The notes under the pieces: generated by a model | Told to the model about the DNA's origin: nothing | Seen by the model: only the letters and a program-made list of their open reading frames with translations | Database searches by the model: none | Source of the DNA: Collinsella sp. | Lineage (GTDB): Bacteria; Actinomycetota; Coriobacteriia; Coriobacteriales; Coriobacteriaceae | Length of the DNA stretch: 63,470 bases | Direction: 5' to 3' | NCBI GenBank assembly: GCA_019414345.1 | Contig: DXMF01000003.1 | Coordinates: forward strand, 1 to 63,470 | In this document: one piece after another, positions 44,717 through 53,884 of the stretch | How the letters are laid out: the number at the start of each line of letters is the position of its first letter | Position numbering within the stretch: position 1 is the stretch's first letter | Position numbers and translations under genes: made by a program

Positions 44717-45718
44717 TTAAAGGGCGCTGAGGTTGGGGGTCCAGGCGATGGTGGGGGTCGCGCCGTCGAGAGTCTCGTTGATGGTGGCAGCCATACCGGC
44801 GAGCAGGCTGTTCTCGCTTACGGTGAGCGTGTCGTAGCCGCCGGCTCGCATAAGCTCGCGAATCACCACGGCACCAGCCAAGATCACGCCCGCGCGTTTG
44901 GGCTGTACACCCGGTAGCGCGGCGATGCCTTCCGCGTCCAACACAGACATGCGCTCGATAGCGGCCGAGACCTGCTCCAGCGACAGCTCGCGTAGGTGCA
45001 CAAAGCTCGAATCGTACGGTTCCAGCTCGTGGACCAGAGCCACCAGCGTAGTCACCGTGCCGCCCACCGCGACTAAGCGTTCGGCGCGCTCAAAGTCGAC
45101 AGGCAGGCCCTCAAAATAGGCGGCGAACTGCTCGCCTGCCCACGCGGCAGCGACAGCAAGCTCGCCATCCGCGGGCGGCAACGCGGAGAAAAAGCGCTCC
45201 GTCACGCGACGGCAGCCAATGTCCAGCGAGCGCGTCCCTTCCAGCGCAAAAACCCCGCGCTCCGGAGCGTATACGCCCGTCGCGAGCTCCGTGGAGCCAC
45301 CGCCCGAATCGGCGACGATGATGCGCTCGCCAGCAAAGTCGTGCGCCACGCCAAAAAACGTCAGGCGCGCCTCGACCTCGCCCGGAATCACCTGTGGCTC
45401 AAGCCCCAGATCGCGCAGGCCGTCCAGCAGCAGCGCGGCATTGGACGCATCGCGCGCGGCACTCGTGCACGTGGTGCAGATGCACACGGCCCCAAAGGCA
45501 CGGGCCTCGTCCACAAACATGTGACATGCAGCGAGCACACGCTCAACGGCCGCCTCGCAAAAGCGGCCCGTCGTGTCCACGCCCTCGCCCAGGTCGGTAA
45601 TCTCGGTATGCTTGGACGATTCCACGATCGCCCCGGCCTCGACCTGCGCCAGCACCAGTCGCGACGACACCGTTCCCAGGTCGATCGCGGCTACCTTATA
45701 GCGTTTGCAATTTGTCAT
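44717..45718 (-). CDS. Ppx/GppA exopolyphosphatase-family protein
   Basis: 333 residues. ASKHA-fold phosphatase; ATP-binding-like motifs are visible as IDLGTVSSRL near the start, DSGGGSTEL in the middle and VAVGGTVTT. Substrate may be polyphosphate or pppGpp. It is the short form of about 310-330 residues common in Actinobacteria. GGGGAG lies 8 nt before the ATG. It precedes nothing on its strand before the DUF4143 gene end and follows the FtsB-like gene by 20 nt. Confidence 0.88.
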   Translation of the reverse strand: MTNCKRYKVAAIDLGTVSSRLVLAQVEAGAIVESSKHTEITDLGEGVDTTGRFCEAAVERVLAACHMFVDEARAFGAVCICTTCTSAARDASNAALLLDGLRDLGLEPQVIPGEVEARLTFFGVAHDFAGERIIVADSGGGSTELATGVYAPERGVFALEGTRSLDIGCRRVTERFFSALPPADGELAVAAAWAGEQFAAYFEGLPVDFERAERLVAVGGTVTTLVALVHELEPYDSSFVHLRELSLEQVSAAIERMSVLDAEGIAALPGVQPKRAGVILAGAVVIRELMRAGGYDTLTVSENSLLAGMAATINETLDGATPTIAWTPNLSAL

Positions 45719-45738
45719 TGCGGGCTCCCCTCCGGGCG

Positions 45739-46500
45739 CTATTTGCCGTTGGACACGACCGTCTGGCCCTCGACGCCGTTAAACCCAAACAGTATGTCGA
45801 GCGCCTGGATGTACCACGGCGCGTCCTTGCCGACTTCTTCGATTTCCTTGGCCACTTCGCTGGCCTTCTTGGCGTTTGAGGACTTTTTACTCGACGACGA
45901 GTCCGAATCGTCGTCCAAGCCTAGCACGTCAATCTTCTTCTCGCCGGGCATCACCAGGCCCAGGTCCTCGGACGCCGCGTCCTTGATACCTTCCTCCGAG
46001 AGCAGCTTGTCGACGCTTTTTTGCAGCTCATCATTGTATTGCTGGCGAATCTCGACCTGCTTGGCCAAGATATCGCTCGAACGCTTTGCCACGTACAGAT
46101 CGCGCACGGGAAAATACAGGCTCACGAGCACCAGCGCCACCACGATACCGATAAACAGCGGACGCAGAGAGCCATGCGTAAAGTCATAGATCGCCTTGAC
46201 CACCGCGTTGTCGTTGGCGTAGCGCATAAAGTCCGAGCCCGAAAAACGGTTCGAGGGCCTGCTCGATTTGTCGTGTACCTGAGTCGAGGGACGCGACGCA
46301 TGCGACGAACGTGCCGGGCGCACCGGTCCATCTGTCGAAGTATTCACTTGAGCATTGGGGCGCGAGGTACCTGTCGGGCGCTGCGTGGAGCGATCGACGC
46401 CGGCGTAGGCGGACCCACCGAGCTGCACCGTGCGCGCACGGCGAGGCGACGGCTCACGCGAACCGGCGGAATAGTACCTGTTGTCGTAAATCTGATCCAT
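45739..46500 (-). CDS. septum-formation initiator (FtsB/DivIC-like) protein
   Basis: 253 residues from the ATG at 46500. A disordered, Arg/Ser/Pro-rich N-terminal part of about 110 residues, one membrane helix (LFIGIVVALVLVSLYFPV) and then a coiled coil (LAKQVEIRQQYNDELQKSVDKLL) with the glycine-containing DLGLVMPGEKKI end seen in FtsB/DivIC. An Asp/Ser/Lys-rich tail follows. It probably helps stabilise the division complex FtsQ/FtsL (inferred). It is transcribed with the ppx gene. Confidence 0.82.
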   Translation of the reverse strand: MDQIYDNRYYSAGSREPSPRRARTVQLGGSAYAGVDRSTQRPTGTSRPNAQVNTSTDGPVRPARSSHASRPSTQVHDKSSRPSNRFSGSDFMRYANDNAVVKAIYDFTHGSLRPLFIGIVVALVLVSLYFPVRDLYVAKRSSDILAKQVEIRQQYNDELQKSVDKLLSEEGIKDAASEDLGLVMPGEKKIDVLGLDDDSDSSSSKKSSNAKKASEVAKEIEEVGKDAPWYIQALDILFGFNGVEGQTVVSNGK

Positions 46501-46591
46501 GTGCGCCTTGTGCGGTTGAGGTTTGTTTGCGCTAAGTCCTTTAGTTATAGCACGAGCGCCCGCACCGCCTTCGCCAGCCTTTGCTCGACAT

Positions 46592-46624
46592 AAAAAAGGC
46601 GCTGAGCCATATGGCCCAGCGCCC
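46592..46624 (-). terminator. terminator of enolase
   Basis: On the minus strand GGCGCTG and CAGCGCC with inner GGCC/GGCT pairs, followed by six T residues. It lies about 70 nt after the eno stop and before the FtsB-like gene start. Confidence 0.8.
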
Positions 46625-46695
46625 ACAGCGCTTTGCGGCGTCCAGCCAAGACGGGGCGGAACCGAGTCAGCCTCCCCCTCGCCAAATTCGCCCGT

Positions 46696-47985
46696 TTAGC
46701 GAATGTTGTAGAACGCGGCCTTGCCGGCGTAGCGCGCGCTGCCCTCGAGCTCGTCCTCGATGCGGATGAGCTGGTTGTACTTGGCGATACGGTCGCTGCG
46801 GCACGGGGCGCCCGACTTGATCTGGCCGGCGTTGACGCCCACGACCAGGTCGGCGATCGTGGAGTCCTCAGTCTCGCCGGAGCGGTGGCTCACGATGCAA
46901 GCATAGCCGGCCTCCTTGGCGGTCTCGATTGCCTCGAGCGATTCGGTGAGCGTGCCGATCTGGTTGACCTTGACCAGGATCGCGTTGGCGGCGCCCAGCT
47001 CGATGCCCTTCTTGAGGCGCTCGGTGTTGGTGACGAACAGGTCGTCGCCCACCAGCTGCACCTTGTTGCCGATGCGGTGGGTGAGCTCGACCCAACCGTC
47101 CCAGTCCTCCTCGGCCATGCCGTCCTCGATGGAGATGATGGGATAGGTGTCGACGAGCTTCTCCCAGTAATCGACCATCTGGGCACTCGTGTACTCAACG
47201 CCCTCGCCCTTGAGCTCGTACATGCCGGTCTCGGCGTTGTAGAACTCGGTCGAGGCGGGGTCCATGGCGTACATGAAGTCAACGCCGGGCTTAAAGCCGG
47301 CCTTCTCAACGGCCTTGGTGATGTACTCGAACGGCTCGGCATTGGTCTTGAGGTTGGGCGCGAAGCCACCCTCGTCACCCACGCCGCCGCCAAGGCCGGC
47401 CTCGTGCAACACGCCCTTGAGGGTGTGATAGACCTCGGCGCACCAGCGCAAGCCCTCGGCAAAGCTCGGGGCGCCCACCGGCATGATCATGAACTCCTGG
47501 AAGTCCACGTTGTTGTCGGCATGCACGCCGCCGTTGAGGATGTTCATCATGGGCGTGGGCAGCAGGTGGGCGTTGACGCCGCCCAGGTACTGGTACAGCG
47601 ACAGGCCCGCCGACTCGGCAGCGGCGCGGGCGACGGCCAGCGACACGCCTAGGATGGCGTTGGCGCCGAGCTTGGTCTTGTTGAGAGTACCGTCCGCGGC
47701 GATCAGCGCGGCATCGACGGCGCGCTGGTCGAAGGCATCGAGGCCCACGACGGCATCGGCGCACTCGTTGTTGACGTGCTCGACGGCCTGCGAGACGCCC
47801 TTGCCCAGATAGCGGCCCTTGTCACCATCGCGCAGCTCGCATGCCTCAAAGGCACCGGTCGAAGCGCCCGAAGGCACCATCGCACGACCGAAGCTGCCGT
47901 CCTCGAGCACGACCTCGACCTCGACGGTGGGGTTGCCGCGGCTGTCGAGCACCTCGCGACCGTAGACGTCCAAAATATCGCTCAT
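46696..47985 (-). CDS. eno: enolase
   Basis: 429 residues. It converts 2-phosphoglycerate to phosphoenolpyruvate, the PTS phosphate donor. Active-site marks: GASTGAFEA loop, VSIEDGMAEEDW (magnesium Glu/Asp), DLFVTN and SHRSGETEDSTIAD. GGGAG lies upstream of the ATG. Single gene with a strong terminator. Confidence 0.97.
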   Translation of the reverse strand: MSDILDVYGREVLDSRGNPTVEVEVVLEDGSFGRAMVPSGASTGAFEACELRDGDKGRYLGKGVSQAVEHVNNECADAVVGLDAFDQRAVDAALIAADGTLNKTKLGANAILGVSLAVARAAAESAGLSLYQYLGGVNAHLLPTPMMNILNGGVHADNNVDFQEFMIMPVGAPSFAEGLRWCAEVYHTLKGVLHEAGLGGGVGDEGGFAPNLKTNAEPFEYITKAVEKAGFKPGVDFMYAMDPASTEFYNAETGMYELKGEGVEYTSAQMVDYWEKLVDTYPIISIEDGMAEEDWDGWVELTHRIGNKVQLVGDDLFVTNTERLKKGIELGAANAILVKVNQIGTLTESLEAIETAKEAGYACIVSHRSGETEDSTIADLVVGVNAGQIKSGAPCRSDRIAKYNQLIRIEDELEGSARYAGKAAFYNIR

Positions 47986-48174
47986 GTTGTCTCCCTCTCA
48001 CTTGGAAACGTAGTGGATGAAAGCGACCGGCTGACCGTGCACCGTCGGTGCGCCTCCGTAAGTTAGCCATGTCGCACTTTTTGCATTATGCCCTAAGTTA
48101 GCCGAGGGATACACTTGATTTTCGAAAAATTTAGCGGGAACGATGAGGCATGTCAGCCCGTCGTTCCCGCAGTC

Positions 48175-49035
48175 TTACTCCTCCGCCTTTGCGGCATCCC
48201 ACAGGTCGTTGAGGCCGTGGGTCGAAAGCTCGGCAAGATCTACGTGGGCATCGGCCGCCATCTGCTCCATCGCGGCCCAGCGGCGGCGGAACTTTGCCGT
48301 GCTGGCACGAAGGGCGCTCTCGGCGTCAATGCCCTCCTTGCGCGCGACGTTGACCAAGGCAAAGAGCAGGTCGCCAAACTCCATTTCGCGCTCGGGCGAG
48401 CCAGGGGCCTCGGCCTCAAACTCGGCACGCTCCTCGGCGACCTCGTCCCACACATCCTGGACCGTCTCCCACTCAAAGCCCACGGCAGCTGCCTTGCGCG
48501 AGACCTTCTGAGCCTGCATCAGCGCCGGCAGATGCGTGGGCACGCCGTCGAGCAGGCCCTCGGGCGCAGCCTCGCCTGCCGCCACGGCCTTGTCCTTGGC
48601 AGCCCTCTCGGCAAGCTTGACCTCGTCCCAAATCTTGAGTACCTCGTCGGAACTGTCGGCATCTACATCGCCAAACACGTGCGGATGACGGCGGATGAGC
48701 TTGGCATCGATATCACGCGCCACGTCGGCCAGCGTAAACTCGCCGGCGTCCGCCGCAATCTGCGCATGCAGCACGACCTGCATGAGCACGTCGCCCAGCT
48801 CCTCGCGTAGGTGAACCGCGTCGTCCGCCTCGATGCAGTCGAGTGCCTCGTAGGCCTCCTCGATCATGTTCTTGCCGATGCTGCGGTGCGTCTGCTCACG
48901 GTCCCACGGGCAGCCGTCGGGCTGACGCAAGCGCCAGACGATCTGCACCAGATGTTGTAGCTCGGCCGACGCGTCGACCAGCGTGGACAAATCGCGCGAG
49001 CCCTCGGCATTTTGCTGAGCCATGTGCTGCGCCAT
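48175..49035 (-). CDS. mazG: MazG nucleoside triphosphate pyrophosphohydrolase
   Basis: 286 residues. MazG hydrolyses NTPs to NMP and PPi and limits faulty nucleotides. Two MazG repeats: the first with CPWDREQTHRSI and EEAYEALD...LREELGDVLMQV (EExx12-ExxD), the second after LLDGVPTHLPAL with VAEERAEFEAE and EFGDLLFALV. GGAGG lies 6-7 nt before the ATG. It starts 2 nt after the phosphodiesterase stop, so the two are co-transcribed. Confidence 0.93.
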   Translation of the reverse strand: MAQHMAQQNAEGSRDLSTLVDASAELQHLVQIVWRLRQPDGCPWDREQTHRSIGKNMIEEAYEALDCIEADDAVHLREELGDVLMQVVLHAQIAADAGEFTLADVARDIDAKLIRRHPHVFGDVDADSSDEVLKIWDEVKLAERAAKDKAVAAGEAAPEGLLDGVPTHLPALMQAQKVSRKAAAVGFEWETVQDVWDEVAEERAEFEAEAPGSPEREMEFGDLLFALVNVARKEGIDAESALRASTAKFRRRWAAMEQMAADAHVDLAELSTHGLNDLWDAAKAEE

Positions 49036-49037
49036 GG

Positions 49038-49586
49038 TTATTCCTCCTCCAGGACCACGTGGCGGAACGCGCCGCCCTCGTAGATGCCGTAGCTGTGCGA
49101 GCCGTCCTTGGGGATGCTCACGCTACCGGGGTTGAAGAGCCACAGGCCCGGGTGCGCGGCGCTTTCCTCGTTGACCTTGACGTGCGTGTGACCGTAGACG
49201 AGCGCGGAGCCCTCGGGCAGCGCGGGCGCGTGGTCGACGCTGTTGTGCATGCCGGCGCCAAAGACGTGGCCGTGCGTCAGGAACAGCTCACGGCCGGTTT
49301 CGTCAAACAGCGTGGCGTAGTCGGCCATGACGGGGAAGTCGAGGACCATCTGGTCGACCTCGGCGTCGCAGTTGCCGCGCACCGCGATGATGCGGTCGGC
49401 CAGGGCGTTGAGCAGCGGGATTACGCGCTTGGGGGCGTAATCGCGCGGCAGGTCGTTGCGTGGACCGTGGTAGAGCAGGTCGCCCAGCAGCACGATGCGG
49501 TCGGGCTGCTCGGAATCGATGGCGGTGACCAGGCGCTCGGTCCAGTATGCCGAGCCGTGGATGTCGGAGGCGATGAGGTATTTCAT
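49038..49586 (-). CDS. YfcE-like metallophosphodiesterase
   Basis: 182 residues from the ATG at 49586, with AAAGGA 6-7 nt upstream. Motifs: ASDIHGS (D-x-H), LLGDLLYHGPRN, AVRGNCDAE (GNCD), LFLTHGH, YGHTHV and NPGSVSIPK. The family cleaves phosphodiesters in vitro; the natural substrate is unclear. Operon with mazG. Confidence 0.9.
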   Translation of the reverse strand: MKYLIASDIHGSAYWTERLVTAIDSEQPDRIVLLGDLLYHGPRNDLPRDYAPKRVIPLLNALADRIIAVRGNCDAEVDQMVLDFPVMADYATLFDETGRELFLTHGHVFGAGMHNSVDHAPALPEGSALVYGHTHVKVNEESAAHPGLWLFNPGSVSIPKDGSHSYGIYEGGAFRHVVLEEE

Positions 49587-49639
49587 GGTGGTCCTTTCGG
49601 TGAGGTTGATGGGGTGGGTGTGGCGCGTCGCCGACCGTG

Positions 49640-50125
49640 TCACTCAAATTGCAGAGCCGCGGCTTGCGCCGCCTGCATCACGCGCTGGAGCGGCACATTG
49701 TGCTCACGAGCAAGGCGAGCGCAGTCCTCGTACTCGGGCGCTGCACGCTCGCTGCCATCGGGCAGGGTTGCCACCTTTACGGCCACCTCGCCCCAAGGCG
49801 TTGTCACCTGCTCGAATCGGCGCGGCAGGCAAACGCGTTCCATCACCTGGCGACGAACGGCGTTGGTCGTGGTCTCCAAAAAGATAATCGTCTGTAGGCG
49901 CTCGATATCCTCGTGCGAGCAGATCACCTGCAACTGCCATCCGGGGCGACCCTTTTTGCAGTAGAGGGGTAGCCAGTGCACCTCGCGGGCGCCGGCCTCG
50001 CGCAGGCGGTCGGCGGCATAGGCGAGTACCTCGGGCGACGCATCGTCGATGTCGCACTCCAGCTTGACGATGGTCTCGGGCGCATCGGTCTCGCGGGACA
50101 GCGGAGATGTACTTCCACGTTGCAT
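49640..50125 (-). CDS. stand-alone LarC C-terminal domain protein (nickel-pincer cofactor synthesis)
   Basis: 161 residues from the ATG at 50125 (AAAGGA about 10 nt upstream; a GTG 13 codons earlier is possible). The segment LECDIDDASPEVLAYAADRL and the following CKKGRPGWQLQV match the C-terminal half of LarC, the CTP-dependent nickel inserting cyclometallase. The N-terminal LarC half is not present here or upstream. Either it is encoded elsewhere, or this is a related single-domain protein. Confidence 0.75.
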   Translation of the reverse strand: MQRGSTSPLSRETDAPETIVKLECDIDDASPEVLAYAADRLREAGAREVHWLPLYCKKGRPGWQLQVICSHEDIERLQTIIFLETTTNAVRRQVMERVCLPRRFEQVTTPWGEVAVKVATLPDGSERAAPEYEDCARLAREHNVPLQRVMQAAQAAALQFE

Positions 50126-50272
50126 ACGGTCCGGTTCCTTTCCGCGCGGGCTCGTTTTGTTCACTCAAACGCTAGCACATCGCGGGCGGCGTGGGGGCGG
50201 CGTCATGGGATGGGCGGGACTTTTGCCCGTCGCGGACGTCGGCGTGCGCCGGGATCGTCCTCGCCCCTATCC

Positions 50273-50337
50273 AAACGTGTACGGCAGCCTCCAAACACGT
50301 CATTTTTTGCAGCTTTTGGAGGCTGACGTACACGTTT
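50273..50337. repeat. 65-bp inverted repeat, GTGTACG/CAGCCTCC type
   Basis: AAACGTGTACGGCAGCCTCC-AAA (50273-50295) is inverted at 50315-50337 with one mismatch in 23. The loop is 19 nt. It lies in the 350-bp gap 50126-50475 between the LarC-like and PHP genes, which diverge. The remainder of the gap has no visible gene. Confidence 0.75.
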
Positions 50338-50475
50338 TGAGGCAGGGTCGATGTCGTGCGGCAGCCCTTGCGCGCCGCCTGCCCTTTCCAGTCGGTTTCG
50401 ACTTGTGGCGTTCCCGGCGCGCCAGGGGTCGCGCCATTACAATGGAGCGGATTCGCTTGACGCAAAGGAGCTGCC

Positions 50476-51387
50476 ATGTCTGCTTGCCCGCTGGTCGATT
50501 GCCACACCCACACCTCGTTTTCGGACGGCCATGCCTCCTTTGAGGAAAACGTTCGCGCCGCCGCGGCGGCTGGCTGTCGGGTCATGGTCTCGACCGACCA
50601 CCTCACCTTGCCCGCCAGCATGGATGCCAACTGCGAAGTGCAGGTTACTGAGGGCGACCTGCCGGCACATCGTCTGGCTTTTGAGGATGCTCGCAAGCTT
50701 GCCGCGCAGATTGCGCCGGAGCTCAGCTTTATCTATGGCTTTGAATGCGATTGGTACGAGGGCTGCGAGCCTTTGGTTGAGCGCTGGTCCCAGGGCGCCG
50801 TCGTACTCCTGGGCAGCGTGCATTGGATTGGCAACCCAGGCGATATTGCGGCAGGTGCTGCGGGCACGGCGGGGACGGAGGACGTCGCTCGTCCTGATAC
50901 ACCCGATTCCCTTTGCGGTTGGATCGACGATGACACCAACCTGCATGTTTGGGAAAACTTAGACGTACGCGGCGTGTGGGAGCGCTATGTCGATGACTGG
51001 TGCCGCGCCTGCGAGAGCCCGCTCAACTTTGATGTAATGGCTCACCCCGATCTGGTCATGCGCTTTTCGAAGGAAGGCTTTGCGCCCGATTTTGATACGG
51101 CACCGTTTTGGGAGCAGATGGCAGAGTGCGCACACGATACAGGCCGCCGCGTTGAAGTTTCGACCGCCGCGCCGCGCAAGGGCCTCGACGACTATTACCC
51201 CTCGACGGGGCTGTTGCGTTGCTTTGTCCACGCCGAGGTACCCATCACCTTTGGCTCGGACGCGCACCGCGCCTGCGACATCTGCTGGAATATCCGCGAG
51301 GCACAAGCCCACGCCTACGACTGCGGCTACCGAACCTTCGACATCCCCCACCCCACCGGCGAATGGGAACCCACACCCCTCGACTAG
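50476..51387 (+). CDS. PHP-family histidinol-phosphatase
   Basis: 303 residues. PHP metal motifs: DCHTHTSFSDGHAS, STDHLTLP, YGFECDWY, GSVHWIG, MAHPDLVM and FGSDAHRA. The family hydrolyses histidinol phosphate to histidinol, the step absent from the adjacent his operon, whose HisB has only the dehydratase domain. AAAGGAG lies 5 nt before the ATG. Convergent with hisE. The role is inferred from family plus context. Confidence 0.85.
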   Translation: MSACPLVDCHTHTSFSDGHASFEENVRAAAAAGCRVMVSTDHLTLPASMDANCEVQVTEGDLPAHRLAFEDARKLAAQIAPELSFIYGFECDWYEGCEPLVERWSQGAVVLLGSVHWIGNPGDIAAGAAGTAGTEDVARPDTPDSLCGWIDDDTNLHVWENLDVRGVWERYVDDWCRACESPLNFDVMAHPDLVMRFSKEGFAPDFDTAPFWEQMAECAHDTGRRVEVSTAAPRKGLDDYYPSTGLLRCFVHAEVPITFGSDAHRACDICWNIREAQAHAYDCGYRTFDIPHPTGEWEPTPLD

Positions 51388-51399
51388 CCATCCCTTCAT

Positions 51400-51468
51400 A
51401 AGTTGCGGTGGAATAGGGATTGTTTTGCCTGATGAAGCGCTTAAACAGTCCCTATTTCACCGCAACTT
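51400..51468. repeat. 68-69-bp palindromic repeat, copy 2
   Basis: AAGTTGCGGTGGAATAGGGA and TCCCTATTTCACCGCAACTT are the ends; the centre differs from copy 1 at 44637. It lies between the PHP gene and hisE, which converge. A TGTCCC unit follows at 51493. Confidence 0.75.
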
Positions 51469-51507
51469 CCATGACCCCGTTACACCAACAAAGACTGTCC
51501 CAAACGA

Positions 51508-51825
51508 CTAGTGGCGGCGGGCGTTGAGTTCGCCAGCCAGCTCGTCGAGGGTGATGCCGTAGCGCTCAAGCGTCACGAGCAGGTGGTAGACCAGGTCGCC
51601 GGCCTCGTAGCGGATGTGGTCGTGATCGTTATCCTTGCAGGCCATGATCACCTCGCTCGACTCCTCGGCAAGCTTCTTGAGCAGCTCATCCTCGACGTCG
51701 GTCAGCAGACGCGCGGTATAGCTCTCCTGCGGCGATGCATCACGACGACCGTGAATCACCTCGGCCAGACCTGTCAACGTCTCTCCGATATTTCCATCCT
51801 GAACGTTTGCGGTGCGCACACCCAT
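51508..51825 (-). CDS. hisE: phosphoribosyl-ATP pyrophosphatase
   Basis: 105 residues. Second step of histidine synthesis, PR-ATP to PR-AMP. The MazG-like fold shows KLAEESSEVIMACKD and RYEAGDLVYHLLV. AAAGGA lies 7 nt before the ATG. Last gene of the his operon, separate from hisI rather than fused. Confidence 0.95.
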   Translation of the reverse strand: MGVRTANVQDGNIGETLTGLAEVIHGRRDASPQESYTARLLTDVEDELLKKLAEESSEVIMACKDNDHDHIRYEAGDLVYHLLVTLERYGITLDELAGELNARRH

Positions 51826-51871
51826 AGTTCAATCCTTTCTGGTTGGCCAAGCGCCTAGTCGAGCGCCCGTC

Positions 51872-52201
51872 CTACGCGAGTTTCTTAAAGAAGCAGGTAC
51901 GGTTGCCGGTGTGGCAGGCCGGACCCGGCGAGTCGACCTTGACCAGCAGCGTATCGCTATCGCAGTCGGCCCAGAGCTCCTTGACCTCCTGCATATTGCC
52001 GCTCGTCGCGCCCTTATTCCAGAGCTCCTGACGGCTGCGGCTCCAAAACCACGTGGTACCGGTCTTGAGCGTCAGCCCCACCGACTCCTCGTTCATCCAA
52101 GCAACCATAAGCACCTCACCAGTGTCATACTGCTGAACCACACAAGGAATCAGCCCACTGGCGTCGTATTTAAGATCCGCTGGAGTAGTAATTTCTTCCA
52201 T
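51872..52201 (-). CDS. hisI: phosphoribosyl-AMP cyclohydrolase
   Basis: 109 residues from the ATG at 52201. Third step of the pathway. Motifs: VAWMNEES, FWSRSRQELW-KGATSGN, DCDSDTLLVKVD (magnesium) and CHTGNRTCFF (zinc cysteines). Only a weak GGGGA precedes the start. A 153-nt gap holding an unusual folded element separates it from hisF. Confidence 0.95.
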   Translation of the reverse strand: MEEITTPADLKYDASGLIPCVVQQYDTGEVLMVAWMNEESVGLTLKTGTTWFWSRSRQELWNKGATSGNMQEVKELWADCDSDTLLVKVDSPGPACHTGNRTCFFKKLA

Positions 52202-52243
52202 TTCAATTCCCCAATTTAAACATCGCCGGTCGGCGAGGGTTGT

Positions 52244-52329
52244 CCAGGTACCGCAGGTTGCCGCGAAAGAGGAGCGACGCGTACTTTGGTACGCGAGCGA
52301 CGGTTTGAGCGGCAAGATGCGGTGCCTGG
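52244..52329. repeat. 86-bp multi-stem inverted-repeat element between hisF and hisI
   Basis: Outer arms 52244-52264 and 52309-52329 pair in 18 of 21 positions (CCAGGTACCGCA / TGCGGTGCCTGG end to end). An inner 7-bp stem CGCGTAC-TTTG-GTACGCG sits at 52278-52295. Purine-rich internal loops (GAAAGAGGAGCGA and GAGCGACGGTTTGA) separate the stems. It could be an intercistronic RNA structure or a mobile repeat. Confidence 0.75.
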
Positions 52330-52354
52330 GCAAGCCGCAGCGCAGCCCGCAGCA

Positions 52355-53137
<783 letters not shown>

Positions 53138-53140
53138 GGG

Positions 53141-53884
53141 CTATTCCTCCCCTCGAGCGGCGGCCAGCGCCTGGGCCAACGTAAAGTTGCCCTCGTAGAG
53201 CGCACGACCGGTAATGGCACCTTCAATCGCGCCCTCACCCACCGCGGCCAGTGCGCGGATGTCGTCGAGCGCCGAGATGCCGCCCGAAGCCACGACGGGA
53301 AAACCCGCGACCTCGGCCACATGGCGATACGCCGCCACATCGATGCCCGTCTGCATGCCATCGCGCGCGATGTCGGTATACACCAGATGCTTAAAGCCCA
53401 GCTCGGAAAGCTGTGCCACGGCATCGTCGAGTGCCACGCCCGCGCCATCACGCCAGCCGTTCACCTTGACCTGGCCGTCGCGCGCGGCAATATCTGCCAC
53501 CAACAGCTCGCCAAAGCCTTGGGCCGCCACCTCGGCAAAACCCGGCTCGGTCACCAGCACCGTGCCCAGCGCAATGCGACGCGCACCGTAGCCGGCCAAC
53601 TCGTCGATGCGCGCGAGCGAGCGGACGCCGCCGCCCACGTCCACAGACAGACCGTCGACGCCGCAGATGGCCTTAATCGCCGCCGAGTTAGCAGCGCGCG
53701 CGTCCTCGTCCTCGCCAAAGGCGGCGGACAGGTCGACGACGTGCACCCAGCTCGCACCCTGCTCGGCAAACGAGCGGGCGACTGCCACGGGGTCGTCGGA
53801 ATATACCTTGCAGCGGCTGCGGTCGCCGCGCTCCAGGCGCACGACCTTGCCGCCGATCAGATCGATTGCGGGAAACAGGATCAT
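53141..53884 (-). CDS. hisA: ProFAR isomerase
   Basis: 247 residues. TIM barrel; isomerises ProFAR to PRFAR. Motifs: FPAIDLIGGKVVRL with the catalytic Asp, VDVGGGVRS, YTDIARDGM and ASGGISAL. ATGA overlap (4 nt) with hisH. Confidence 0.96.
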   Translation of the reverse strand: MILFPAIDLIGGKVVRLERGDRSRCKVYSDDPVAVARSFAEQGASWVHVVDLSAAFGEDEDARAANSAAIKAICGVDGLSVDVGGGVRSLARIDELAGYGARRIALGTVLVTEPGFAEVAAQGFGELLVADIAARDGQVKVNGWRDGAGVALDDAVAQLSELGFKHLVYTDIARDGMQTGIDVAAYRHVAEVAGFPVVASGGISALDDIRALAAVGEGAIEGAITGRALYEGNFTLAQALAAARGEE

